From an uncultured Dysosmobacter sp. (GTDB lineage: Bacteria > Bacillota > Clostridia > Oscillospirales > Oscillospiraceae): 64,000 bases of DNA. The notes beneath the pieces were generated by a model. It had not been told where the DNA came from and ran no database searches. It saw only the letters and a program-made list of their open reading frames with translations. Positions 8,668-16,823 of the stretch are shown here, piece by piece. The first letter of the stretch is position 1; each line of letters opens with the position of its first letter. The position numbers were made by a program, and so were the translations under genes. Location of the stretch: NCBI GenBank assembly GCA_934590165.1, contig CAKTOO010000001.1, positions 186,001 to 250,000 of the forward strand, written 5' to 3'.

Positions 8668-9576
8668 ATGCTGATTTTGATCCTGCTAAGGCAGATCGCC
8701 ATTATGGCGCTGCTGATGGCCGTGGGCATCGTCCTGAGCCGGAGAGGCTTCCTCTCCCCCCAGGGCACCAAGGACCTGGGCGCCATCCTGCTGCGGATCA
8801 TCATCCCCTGCGTCATCGTCAAATCGTATATCACCACATACTCCCGAGAGCGCCTGCTTGAGCTGGCGCTCTCGGCGGGTTTGGCCATGGTGGCCTTTCT
8901 TCTGGCCATGGTCATCGCCTACCTGGTGTACGGCAAGCGCCGCCGCATTGAAAACTTTGCCTCCGCCTTCTGCAACGCCGGCTTTATCGGCATTCCCCTG
9001 GCCCAGGCAGTCATCGGCGACGAGGGTGTTTTCTACATGGCGGCCTCCGTGGCTTTGCTGAACCTGTTCCAGTGGACGTACGGTGTATACATCATGACGG
9101 ACCGGCGGGATTCGATCTCCGCCAAGACCATCGCCAAAAACCCGGTGGTCATCGCCATCGTCATCGGCATCGCGCTGTTCCTCAGCCGCCTGCCGGTGCC
9201 GGGCATCCTCACCAGTACTCTGGGCTATATCGCCGGTATGAACACCCCGGTGGCCATGATCTTAATGGGCACCTACATGGCCAAGCTCCCCTGGCGGAAG
9301 CTGCTGGACAAGCGGGCCTACGGCTGTGTACTGCTGCGGCTGGTGGTGATCCCCGCGGCGGTGCTGGCGGTGTTCTGGGCGCTGCCCATCTCCAACCAGA
9401 ACGTGGCTCTGGCCGCCTATCTGGCCGCCGCCACTCCCGTGGGCGCCAACATCTGCGTGTTTGCCCAGCAGTATGACTGCGACTACGAGTTCAGCGTGGT
9501 CACCGTCTGCCTGAGCACCGTGCTCTCTATTGTTACGGTGCCGCTCATGGTGTCCCTGGCCCAGATGGTCATTTGA
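8668..9576 (+). CDS. AEC (auxin efflux carrier) family transporter
   Basis: The 302-residue protein shows the ten-helix AEC fold: an N-terminal half with LLRIIIPCVIVKSY, then FCNAGFIGIPLAQAV (the conserved NxGxxGIP crossover), and a matching C-terminal half with AAATPVGANICVFAQQY. Bacterial AEC members include malate and malonate permeases and other organic-anion carriers. The start lies 8 bases after the previous stop codon, so it is co-transcribed with the peptidase and GltS-like genes, and a terminator follows at once. Confidence 0.85.
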   Translation: MLILILLRQIAIMALLMAVGIVLSRRGFLSPQGTKDLGAILLRIIIPCVIVKSYITTYSRERLLELALSAGLAMVAFLLAMVIAYLVYGKRRRIENFASAFCNAGFIGIPLAQAVIGDEGVFYMAASVALLNLFQWTYGVYIMTDRRDSISAKTIAKNPVVIAIVIGIALFLSRLPVPGILTSTLGYIAGMNTPVAMILMGTYMAKLPWRKLLDKRAYGCVLLRLVVIPAAVLAVFWALPISNQNVALAAYLAAATPVGANICVFAQQYDCDYEFSVVTVCLSTVLSIVTVPLMVSLAQMVI

Positions 9577-9585
9577 ATGTGAAGA

Positions 9586-9622
9586 AAGCACCCCGGATGC
9601 AGGGCATCCGGGGTGCTTTTTC
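9586..9622. terminator. Bidirectional terminator
   Basis: AAGCACCCCGGATG-CAGGG-CATCCGGGGTGCTT is followed by T-rich sequence and preceded by A-rich sequence. It separates the plus-strand transporter set from the convergent histidine kinase gene. Confidence 0.85.
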
Positions 9623-9624
9623 CG

Positions 9625-10854
9625 TTATTTTTTCAGCAGCGGCATGGTGAAGATGAAGCGGGTGGAGGCGGCGTCGCTCTCCGCCTTCAGAGTGCCCTTG
9701 TGCTCGGCGGCGATGGCGGCGGCGATAGGCAGTCCCAGGCCGAAGCCGCTCTGCTCCCCCCGGGAGGCGTCCGCCCGGTAAAACCGCTCAAAAAGCCGCC
9801 GCAGCTGCTCCGGCGGGATGGGATCGCCGGGGTTGGATACCGTCAGCCGGGCCTGCCGGTCCGTCTTTTGCAGGACCAGGGTGATGGTGCCCGCCGGCGC
9901 GCCGTACTTGATGGCGTTGTCCAGCAGTACGGAGACCACCTGCCGCAGCTTGTCCCGGTCCCCCAGGACCTCCACATCCTCCATGATGTGGTACTCCAGG
10001 GTCTTCCCCGCCTCAAAGGCCACCGGCTCGAAAGCCAAGGCACAGTCCTCCGCCGTGGTGGAAAGGGACATCTCCGACATCACGGCGGTCTGCACGGCGT
10101 TATCCGCCCGGGCCAGGGTCAGCATTTCCTCCACCAGGGATTTCATCCGCCGGGCCTCGGAGTGGATGTTGTCCGCCCAGCGGGCGGGCCTTTCTGCCAG
10201 TGGGGAAGTCTCCAGCAGCTCCGCGTTGGAGAGGATGACGGTCAAGGGGGTTTTCAGCTCATGGGAAGCGTCGGACAGGAACTGGCGCTGCTGGCGCCAG
10301 GCCCGCTCCACCGGCGCCGTGGCCCAGCGGGACAGCACCACCGCCGCTCCCAGCAGCAAAAGCAGCGCCCCCAAAGCGATGAGCAGGTATGCGCCCATGA
10401 GCCGCCGGAGCATGGCGGTTTCCATGGACATGTCCACAAAGGCGATTTTCTGGTAAAGGCCGTTGTCCTGCCGCAGGTAGCGCATTTGGTAGTTGCTGAT
10501 GGTGCCTTCCATGGCATCCTGGGCCAGACACTCCGCCAGGATGGAGCGCAGGGTGTCCGTGTTCTCCAGGTTGGAGTAGGTGCCGCCGGTGACATAGACG
10601 GTATCGCCCCAGATATTGACGGTGAAATAGGGCAGGCGTACTTGCTCGCCGCCAATGCTGATGCTGGCGTCCGGCTGGGACATGCCACCGTGCATACCAA
10701 TGTCATCCTGAAGCACCCGATAGAGCACCTGGCGGCTGAGGCTCTCCATATTGCGGGCCGCCGTCATATACACCGAGGAAAACACCGCCGCCAGCACCAC
10801 GGTCACCAGTGCCATACAAATGGCCACAAATTTTAAACGCAGCCTGCGGATCAT
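9625..10854 (-). CDS. Membrane sensor histidine kinase
   Basis: The 409-residue kinase has an N-terminal membrane helix (about 8-30), an extracytoplasmic region of about 140 residues, a second helix (about 155-175, rich in Leu/Ala), the H-box ASHELKTPLTVI, the N-box LLDNAIKYG and the G-box GFGLGLPIA. It is the third gene of a minus-strand group after a DUF4340 protein and an OmpR-type response regulator. No HAMP domain is obvious. The signal is unknown; the order suggests that the DUF4340 protein belongs to the same sensory or effector unit. Confidence 0.9.
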   Translation of the reverse strand: MIRRLRLKFVAICMALVTVVLAAVFSSVYMTAARNMESLSRQVLYRVLQDDIGMHGGMSQPDASISIGGEQVRLPYFTVNIWGDTVYVTGGTYSNLENTDTLRSILAECLAQDAMEGTISNYQMRYLRQDNGLYQKIAFVDMSMETAMLRRLMGAYLLIALGALLLLLGAAVVLSRWATAPVERAWRQQRQFLSDASHELKTPLTVILSNAELLETSPLAERPARWADNIHSEARRMKSLVEEMLTLARADNAVQTAVMSEMSLSTTAEDCALAFEPVAFEAGKTLEYHIMEDVEVLGDRDKLRQVVSVLLDNAIKYGAPAGTITLVLQKTDRQARLTVSNPGDPIPPEQLRRLFERFYRADASRGEQSGFGLGLPIAAAIAAEHKGTLKAESDAASTRFIFTMPLLKK

Positions 10855-10866
10855 GGAAAAGCCCCC

Positions 10867-10917
10867 TGTTGAAAACCTTGTTGAAAAAGTGGATAAACCC
10901 GTGGAAAATGTGGAAAA
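10867..10917. repeat. Array of five DnaA-box-like 9-mers with alternating 12/9-bp spacing
   Basis: The gap between the kinase and regulator genes holds five related 9-mers, all in the same direction: TGTTGAAAA (10867), TGTTGAAAA (10879), AGTGGATAA (10888), CGTGGAAAA (10900) and TGTGGAAAA (10909). Start spacings are 12, 9, 12 and 9 bp. In reverse they read TTTTCCACA, TTATCCACT and similar, one or two bases from the TTATCCACA DnaA box. The function is unknown. Confidence 0.6.
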
Positions 10918-10921
10918 CAGG

Positions 10922-11602
10922 TCAGGAGGCCGGCGTCTCCAAACAGTAGCCCACCATGCGGATGGTGCGGATCTTCACCTGGGAGCGCAGGTGCTCCAGC
11001 TTCCGCCGCAGGAAAGAGACGTACACCTCCACATTGTTGTCTTCGGCGTCGGATTCGTAGCCCCAGATCTTCACCAGCAGATTTTCCTTGGTGATGACCT
11101 GCCGTTGATTCAGCATGAACAGCTCCATCATGTCGAATTCCTTGCGGCTGAGACGGACGCTCCGCTCACCGCAGGAGAGGGTAAAGCTGCCCTTGTCCAG
11201 GGACAGGTCCCCACAGGAGAGGACATCCGTGTTCCGCAGCTCCGGCTGCCGCCGGGTCAGGGCCCGGACACAGGCCATGAGCTCCCGGGGTTCGAAGGGC
11301 TTGGTCAGGTAATAGTCGGCGCCCCGGTCCAATCCCTCCACCCGGTCGGAAAGCTCGGACCGGGCCGTGAGCATCAGGACCGGCGTGGCTTCGCCGGCCT
11401 CCCGCAGCCGCCGCAGCACCGTGAAGCCGTCCATTTTGGGCAGCATCACATCCAGGATGATGACATCGTAAATGCCGGTGAGGGCCTCGTCCAGGCCGGC
11501 TTCCCCGTCGTGGCGGACATCGGCGGTATAGCCGTTCAGCTCCAGCAGGTCCTGGAGGGTGGCGGCCAGGCGGACCTCGTCCTCAATGACCAGTACGCGC
11601 AT
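10922..11602 (-). CDS. OmpR/PhoB-family response regulator
   Basis: The 226-residue regulator has a receiver domain (1-115) with phospho-acceptor Asp in DVIILDVMLPKMDG, the conserved Thr in MLTARSELSDR and Lys in YLTKPFEPRE. A winged-helix DNA-binding domain follows (130-225) with LSRKEFDMMELFMLN and NVEVYVSFLRRKLE. The ATG at 11602 follows CGGAGG at normal spacing, so the longer upstream frame is rejected. It is partnered with the kinase 67 bp downstream and lies 28 bp after the DUF4340 gene. Confidence 0.93.
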   Translation of the reverse strand: MRVLVIEDEVRLAATLQDLLELNGYTADVRHDGEAGLDEALTGIYDVIILDVMLPKMDGFTVLRRLREAGEATPVLMLTARSELSDRVEGLDRGADYYLTKPFEPRELMACVRALTRRQPELRNTDVLSCGDLSLDKGSFTLSCGERSVRLSRKEFDMMELFMLNQRQVITKENLLVKIWGYESDAEDNNVEVYVSFLRRKLEHLRSQVKIRTIRMVGYCLETPAS

Positions 11603-11630
11603 GAAAAATGCACCTCCGTGAATAGGGGCC

Positions 11631-12629
11631 TCAGCCCTCCAGGCCGTTGGCCGCGATGGCCAGCAGGTTGGTGAGGCTGTCAGCTGCCGTTTCATAAATG
11701 GTGGAATCGCCGCCCAGGCGTATATAGCGGCTGCTGCCGTCCAGAGTCTGGGCACCCACGGTCAGGGAAAAGGACTGCTCCGCCCCGCTCTCCGTGTGGT
11801 ATATGGCCTCCACCTGAGCGGCGGGAGCGTCAAAGCCGCACAGGGACACGGCCTCGTCCGTGGGCTTATAGTCCACGCAGCGGGTGAGAGTCAGCATTTC
11901 CAGCTCCCCCAGCAGGCCCTGGACAGCGGGAGCATCAGTGACGTTGGCTCCGCCGGAGCGCCAGGTGGCCTCGGCGCTGCCCTCCGCCCGCTGGGCGGTG
12001 AGGACTGTGGAGACCTCCCCGCTGAAGGTGATGGACTCCAGTGTTTTGCCGGTGAGGGCTGGCAGCACCGGCAGCTCCATCATGCTGTAAATGGGGACGG
12101 CCATTTTTTCCACCAGAGCGCCGTCATAGATGTACACGGTGGATTCGTCGCCGTTTTTCAGGGCGTAGTAGCTGGTACCGTCGGTGGTGGTCTTGCCGAA
12201 GGTCAGGGTCGTGGTGGTGCCGCCGGCATCCGCGACGGTGAGGTAGGCGTGGGGGTCATCCAGCTGATAGGATTCCATGGTGCCCTCCGGCACCAGGGTC
12301 TGCTGGGGCTTCAGGCCGGCCACAAGGCCGCAGATCTCCGTGACGGTGCTGTCGTCCAGGGGAAAGTCCGGGTCGTCGGCCCAGGACCAGCGGTCTGTCT
12401 CCGGGTCTACGGTGAAGGAAAGCATCGTGTCGCCGTTGCTGTATGTCAGGGCGGTGTAGGTGTGCTGGGTGGCGGTGACGGCGTCCTGACCGCTTTCCGC
12501 CGTGCTGGCCAGCGCTTGCCGGTACTGGTGGTAACGGAAGCCGGCCGCCAGCAGCACGGCCGCTACCAGAATACCCAGAACCATCGAAAGAAAGGCGATG
12601 AGGCGCCTCTGTCTCCAATCCATCTCCAT
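11631..12629 (-). CDS. DUF4340-type membrane-anchored extracytoplasmic protein
   Basis: The 332-residue protein starts with a cytoplasmic RQRR stretch and a single membrane helix (about 10-30, FLSMVLGILVAAVLLAAGF), followed by a soluble outer domain. Its repeated beta-rich units (YLTVADAGGTTTTLTFGKTT, SYYALKNGDESTVYIYD) are the recognisable DUF4340 pattern. Members are usually found beside GldG-like ABC transporter subunits, but here no ABC genes are present and the gene leads a two-component operon. It may be a signal-sensing accessory to the kinase. GGAGGAG precedes the ATG. Confidence 0.75.
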   Translation of the reverse strand: MEMDWRQRRLIAFLSMVLGILVAAVLLAAGFRYHQYRQALASTAESGQDAVTATQHTYTALTYSNGDTMLSFTVDPETDRWSWADDPDFPLDDSTVTEICGLVAGLKPQQTLVPEGTMESYQLDDPHAYLTVADAGGTTTTLTFGKTTTDGTSYYALKNGDESTVYIYDGALVEKMAVPIYSMMELPVLPALTGKTLESITFSGEVSTVLTAQRAEGSAEATWRSGGANVTDAPAVQGLLGELEMLTLTRCVDYKPTDEAVSLCGFDAPAAQVEAIYHTESGAEQSFSLTVGAQTLDGSSRYIRLGGDSTIYETAADSLTNLLAIAANGLEG

Positions 12630-12663
12630 AAAGGGGAACTCCTCCTGTTTTGATATATGGAGG

Positions 12664-12672
12664 ATTATATCA
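12664..12672 (-). promoter_or_regulatory. Extended -10 promoter of the DUF4340-regulator-kinase group
   Basis: On the minus strand TGATATAAT (12664-12672) is an extended -10 element 35 bp upstream of the DUF4340 start. No good -35 is visible, as is usual for extended -10 promoters. Confidence 0.5.
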
Positions 12673-12781
12673 CAACCCTCCGCCGCAGGATAGCGTTTAT
12701 TGTGAACGTTTCAGCTGAAATCCACCTGAAAGTCTCTCGCAGCGGGCAAAGCCACCGTTGAGAAACCAAAAAAATGGGGCC

Positions 12782-12836
12782 TGCAAGGATTTTCCAGTGG
12801 GAGGTCCTTGCAAAAAAACAAAGGCTTTTATATAAT
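12782..12836 (+). promoter_or_regulatory. Promoter of the [FeFe]-hydrogenase gene with inverted repeat on the -35
   Basis: TTGCAA (12808-12813) and TATAAT (12831-12836) are 17 bp apart. A perfect 8-bp inverted repeat, TGCAAGGA (12782-12789) and TCCTTGCA (12805-12812), has its right arm on the -35 box, so a repressor or activator dimer may bind there. It does not match the Rex consensus I know (TTGTTAAnnnnTTAACAA). Confidence 0.65.
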
Positions 12837-12894
12837 AGAGCCGCAATACCCGGGACGGTATGCGACCGCCCGGTACAATGGAGGAAGAGAACAT

Positions 12895-14421
12895 ATGAGA
12901 GGTGTTCATAGCGCGGTGGACGATATCCGCCGCAACGTATTTACCGAGGTGGCCCGTCTGGCCTATGAGGACGGCGACCTGAGCCGTGTGGACGAGATCC
13001 CTTACAAGATGATTCAGGGCGAGGTGGCCAAGCACCGCCACGATGTGTTCCTGGAGCGGGCCATTGTCCAGGAACGGCTCCGTCTTGCCCTGGGCATGAA
13101 CTTGCAGTCTGCGGAGGAGCAGATGCCCATCTCCGCCAGCATCCAGGAGGCCGCCACCGACCAAAAGTATTTTGAGGAGCCTCTGGTGAACATCATCCCC
13201 TTCGCCTGCAACGCCTGCCCCCCCAAGCAGATCCGTATCACGGACAGCTGCCAAGGCTGCATCTCCCACCCCTGCATGAACGTGTGCCCCAAGGACGCGA
13301 TTTACTTAGATAAGGACAAGCACTGCCACATCGACCAGGAAAAATGCATCAAGTGCGGCAAGTGCTTCAACCAGTGCCCCTACCGGGCCATCAGCAAGAT
13401 CGAGCGCCCCTGTGCCGCCGCCTGCGGCATGGATGCCATCGAGTCCGATGAGCTGGGCCGGGCCAAGATCAATTACGACAAGTGCGTCTCCTGCGGTATG
13501 TGCCTGGTGAACTGCCCCTTCGCCGCCATCGCCGACAAGAGCCAGATATTCCAGATCATCACCGCCATCAAGCGCAGCGAGGAGGTCATCGCCTGCGTGG
13601 CACCCGCCTTCGTGGGCCAGTTCGGCAAGGACGCCACCCCCGCCAAGATCAAGGCCGCCATGCGCCAGCTGGGCTTTGCCGACGTGGTGGAAGTTTCCAT
13701 CGGCGCTGACCTTTGCACCGTGGAGGAGGCCCGGGACTTCCTGGAGGAGGTCCCTGCCAAGCAGCCCTTCATGGGTACCTCCTGCTGCCCCGCCTGGTCC
13801 GTCATGGCCAAGAAGCTGTTCCCCCAGTTTAAGGATTACATCTCCATGGCCCTGACCCCCATGGTCATCACCGCCCGCATGGTGAAAAAGGACCATCCCA
13901 ACGCCCGCATCTGCTTCGTGGGTCCCTGCGCCGCAAAAAAGCTGGAGGCCAACCGCCACTCCGTCCGCTCCGATGTGGACTTTGTACTGACCTTTGAGGA
14001 ACTCCAGGGCATGTTTGACGCCAAGGAGATCAACTTCGCCGAGATCGTCCCCGGTCCCGATGACAACATGGACGAAGGCACCGGCATGGGCCGGGGCTTC
14101 GCCGTGGGTGGCGGCGTGGCCGCCGCTGTGGCGGAGGCCATCAAGCACATCGATCCCGACCGGGAGGTCAAGATCGAGTATGGCGATGGCCTGCGGGAGT
14201 GCCGCAAGATGCTGGCCATGGCCAAGGCCGGCAAGCGAGACGGCTACCTGCTGGAGGGCATGGCCTGCCCCGGCGGCTGTGTGGCCGGCGCCGGCACCAT
14301 CCAGCCGGTGAAGCAAAGCGCCGTCAGCGTGGAGAAGTTCAAAAATGACGCCGCTGAGATGAGCTGCACCGGCAGCCCCCACCTCCACCGCCTGAAGGAA
14401 GTGGAGGAGTGCGGCGAATAA
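12895..14421 (+). CDS. Monomeric [FeFe]-hydrogenase, group B type
   Basis: The 508-residue enzyme probably evolves or oxidises H2, disposing of fermentation electrons. An N-terminal helical region of about 100 residues is followed by cysteine-rich ferredoxin modules (CxxCP, then CIKCGKCFNQCP and CVSCGMCLVNCP). The H-cluster motifs follow: TSCCPAW (about 297), GPCAAKK (about 342) and EGMACPGGC (about 453). The second motif differs from the MPCTxKK of classical group A enzymes, and the length and N-terminus fit the B-group monomers of Clostridia. The ATG at 12895 follows GGAGGAAG; an upstream frame extension is not supported. No maturases or partner subunits are nearby, so the electron partner (probably ferredoxin) is inferred. 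Confidence 0.88.
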   Translation: MRGVHSAVDDIRRNVFTEVARLAYEDGDLSRVDEIPYKMIQGEVAKHRHDVFLERAIVQERLRLALGMNLQSAEEQMPISASIQEAATDQKYFEEPLVNIIPFACNACPPKQIRITDSCQGCISHPCMNVCPKDAIYLDKDKHCHIDQEKCIKCGKCFNQCPYRAISKIERPCAAACGMDAIESDELGRAKINYDKCVSCGMCLVNCPFAAIADKSQIFQIITAIKRSEEVIACVAPAFVGQFGKDATPAKIKAAMRQLGFADVVEVSIGADLCTVEEARDFLEEVPAKQPFMGTSCCPAWSVMAKKLFPQFKDYISMALTPMVITARMVKKDHPNARICFVGPCAAKKLEANRHSVRSDVDFVLTFEELQGMFDAKEINFAEIVPGPDDNMDEGTGMGRGFAVGGGVAAAVAEAIKHIDPDREVKIEYGDGLRECRKMLAMAKAGKRDGYLLEGMACPGGCVAGAGTIQPVKQSAVSVEKFKNDAAEMSCTGSPHLHRLKEVEECGE

Positions 14422-14439
14422 GCGGCCGCATATCCATGG

Positions 14440-14470
14440 AGCGCCTCCGCCGTCAGGCGGGGGCGCTTTT
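14440..14470 (+). terminator. Terminator after the hydrogenase gene
   Basis: AGCGCCTCCGCC-GTCA-GGCGGGGGCGCT followed by TTTT. Confidence 0.8.
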
Positions 14471-14557
14471 AGTAGGTTCTGGTTGCATCCGGGGGATATT
14501 TCCCGTATACTGTACACTGTGAGCATTGTAAGAATTAGAGGAGAGGAGGCGGCCGTT

Positions 14558-16195
14558 ATGGCAGGAACCGTTCTGATCGTGGATGACAACCCCGTGAACC
14601 GCACGGTGCTGGCCAATATCCTGAAGGGAGAATACGAAACGCTCCAGGCGGCTGACGGCGCGGAGGCTCTGGAGGTCATCCGGCAGCAAACGTCCGCCCT
14701 CTCCGCCATTTTGCTGGACCTTATCATGCCCGGCATGGATGGCTACGCTTTTTTGGAGGCGCTGGGCCGGGAATTTCCCAGAGCCGGCATCCCCGTCATC
14801 GTGGTCACCGGGGACACGGGGGCGGAGGTGCGGGCCTTGGACCTGGGGGCCACGGATTTCCTGGGCAAGCCATACCGTCCCCGCGTTATCCTGGCCCGGC
14901 TGAAAAACATCCTCCAGCTGCGGGAAAACGCCGCCCGGCTCCACCGGGTGGAGCGGGACAGCCTGACGGGCCTTTACAACCAGGAGGGCTTTTACCAACG
15001 GGTGGAGACCCTGCTGCACCGGGAACCGGAGATGGAAGTGGATATCGTAGCCGTGGATATCAGCAACTTCAAGCTGGTGAACGCCTTGTACGGCGTCAAT
15101 GTGGGGGACGAAGTGCTGCGGCAGACGGCGCGGCGGCTCCAAAAGCACTTCGGCTGCGACATCCTGGCCCGGCGCACCGCCGACCAGTTCCTCATGGCCT
15201 TTCCCGGCGGCGGGATCAGCGGCGAGGAGCTGTGGCGCCAGATCCGCGAGTGGACAAATCCCCTGGGCTTGAGCCTGCCGGTGCGGCTGGGCATCTGCGC
15301 CGCCCGGGGCACGGCGGTGCCGGTATCCATCCTGTGCGACAACGCCAAGATCGCGGCGGATTCCATCTGGAACCGCTATGACTGCCACTGGGCGCTCTAT
15401 GACGACGCCGTTCGGACCCGCCTGGAGACGGAGCAGCAACTGGCGGACGATTTGGAAACGGGGCTGCGGACCGGCCAGCTGGAGGCCTGGTACCAGCCCA
15501 AGTGCGACCCGGCCACCGGAAAAGTGGTAGGTGCCGAGGCTCTGGTCCGGTGGAACCACCCCACCCGGGGCTCCCTCTCCCCTGACGCCTTTGTGCCCCT
15601 GTTCGAGCGCAACCACCTCATTTTAAAACTGGACCGGTTCATGTGGGAGCGGACCTGCCGGGACCTGGCCGCCTGGCAGCAGGCTGGCCATCCGGCGGTG
15701 CCGGTGTCCGTGAATGTGTCCCGGGTGGATGTGTACCAGCGGGACCTGGCGGAGCAGTTGGGAGAATTGCTGGACCGGCTGGGTATCCCGCGGAACATGC
15801 TGCCTCTGGAGATCACGGAGTCCGCCTACTGTGATGACCCCGCACAGCTGAACGATACCATCCGCCGCCTGCGGCAGGCGGGCTTCCTGGTGGAAATGGA
15901 CGATTTCGGCAGCGGCTGGTCCTCCCTGAACGCCTTGACGGAGCTGCCGGTGGACGGCGTGAAGCTGGACCGGAAGTTCCTCCGGGACCTGGAGACGGAG
16001 CGTGGAGAGCGCTTTGTCCGGCATCTGGTGGAGATGATCGGGGACTTGGGCATCCCCATGACGGCGGAAGGCGTGGAGAGCGCCCGACAGGCCAGCTTCC
16101 TGCGGGAGCTGGGCTGCCGTTCCGCCCAGGGCCTGTATTACGCGCCGCCCATGCCCCGGGAGCGGTTCGAGGCATACCTGTTGGAGCACTTATGA
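14558..16195 (+). CDS. REC-GGDEF-EAL response regulator, probable c-di-GMP phosphodiesterase
   Basis: The 545-residue protein has a receiver domain (1-125; Asp in ILLDLIMPGMDGY, Lys in FLGKPYRP), a GGDEF-like domain (about 135-290) and an EAL domain (about 300-545). The GGDEF motif is degenerate (ARRTADQF), so cyclase activity is unlikely. The EAL domain keeps the catalytic elements: EALVRW, NVSR, EITESAY, DDFGSGW, KLDRKF and EGVES. It should therefore hydrolyse c-di-GMP, controlled by phosphorylation and perhaps by GTP at the inactive GGDEF domain. No kinase gene is adjacent. GGAGAGGAGG precedes the ATG at 14558. A terminator lies on each side, so it is a single-gene unit. Confidence 0.9.
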   Translation: MAGTVLIVDDNPVNRTVLANILKGEYETLQAADGAEALEVIRQQTSALSAILLDLIMPGMDGYAFLEALGREFPRAGIPVIVVTGDTGAEVRALDLGATDFLGKPYRPRVILARLKNILQLRENAARLHRVERDSLTGLYNQEGFYQRVETLLHREPEMEVDIVAVDISNFKLVNALYGVNVGDEVLRQTARRLQKHFGCDILARRTADQFLMAFPGGGISGEELWRQIREWTNPLGLSLPVRLGICAARGTAVPVSILCDNAKIAADSIWNRYDCHWALYDDAVRTRLETEQQLADDLETGLRTGQLEAWYQPKCDPATGKVVGAEALVRWNHPTRGSLSPDAFVPLFERNHLILKLDRFMWERTCRDLAAWQQAGHPAVPVSVNVSRVDVYQRDLAEQLGELLDRLGIPRNMLPLEITESAYCDDPAQLNDTIRRLRQAGFLVEMDDFGSGWSSLNALTELPVDGVKLDRKFLRDLETERGERFVRHLVEMIGDLGIPMTAEGVESARQASFLRELGCRSAQGLYYAPPMPRERFEAYLLEHL

Positions 16196-16198
16196 AAT

Positions 16199-16237
16199 AA
16201 AAATATCCGGACGGAACATTCGTCCGGATATTTTTTT
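16199..16237. terminator. Bidirectional terminator
   Basis: The stem AAATATCCGGACG-GAACATT-CGTCCGGATATTT has A-rich and T-rich flanks and serves both the EAL gene and the convergent kinase-like gene. Confidence 0.85.
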
Positions 16238-16238
16238 G

Positions 16239-16823
16239 TCAATACAGCTGGGTGAGCAGCTCCGCGCAGCGCGCAATGCCCAGCACACCGCTGTCCAGGG
16301 CGATGTGGTAATTCCGGGCCTGTCCCCACTGGGTATCCGTGTAAAACTGGTAATAGGCCGCCCGGCGGCGGTCCTTGTCCTGAAGCCGCTTCTGGGGAGA
16401 GTCCTGCCGCTGGCCGTAGACCTCCACGATGCGCTTCGCCCGGAAGGACATGTCCGCGTGGATAAAGGCGGTAAGGCAATCCGCCTTCTCCCGGAGGATG
16501 AAGTCCGCACAGCGGCCCACGATGACGCAGGGGCCCTTTTCCGCCAGCTCCAAAATCAGCTCCCGCTGAAGGACCCACAGTCGGTCCTGGGCGGTGAGTC
16601 CGTTGGAGAACCGGGCGGCCAGGGCGTTGGACAGCCAGCCGGCGTGGGCGGCGTATTCTCCCTGCTCCTGGATATAGCCCTGAGTAAAGCCACTCTTTCG
16701 GGCCAGCTCATCCAGGATCTCCTGATCATAGCAGGGAATGTTCAGGGCCTTTGCAGCCATGCGGCCGACGGTGCGGCCGCCGCTGCCGAATTCCCGGCTG
16801 ATGGTGATGACGCGTTCAGACAT
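16239..16823 (-). CDS. Cytidylate-kinase-like nucleotide kinase family protein
   Basis: The 194-residue protein starts MSERVITISREFGSGGRTVG, which contains a P-loop, and is followed by YDQEILDELARKSG and VIVGRCADFIL, the pattern of the cytidylate-kinase-like family common in Clostridia. It is distinct from CmpK, and its substrate is not established. The ATG at 16823 overlaps the stop codon of the MATE exporter gene, with GGAGG five bases upstream, so the two are translationally coupled. The longer upstream frame is rejected because it lies inside the MATE gene. Confidence 0.85.
   Translation of the reverse strand: MSERVITISREFGSGGRTVGRMAAKALNIPCYDQEILDELARKSGFTQGYIQEQGEYAAHAGWLSNALAARFSNGLTAQDRLWVLQRELILELAEKGPCVIVGRCADFILREKADCLTAFIHADMSFRAKRIVEVYGQRQDSPQKRLQDKDRRRAAYYQFYTDTQWGQARNYHIALDSGVLGIARCAELLTQLY

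Noticed and set aside
10867..10917. A chromosomal origin of replication
   Set aside because: No dnaA, dnaN or AT-rich unwinding region is nearby, and 9-mers alone do not make an oriC.
13306..14736. 476-codon minus-strand frame
   Set aside because: It is antisense to the hydrogenase gene, His/Gly/Ala-rich as expected for a shadow frame.
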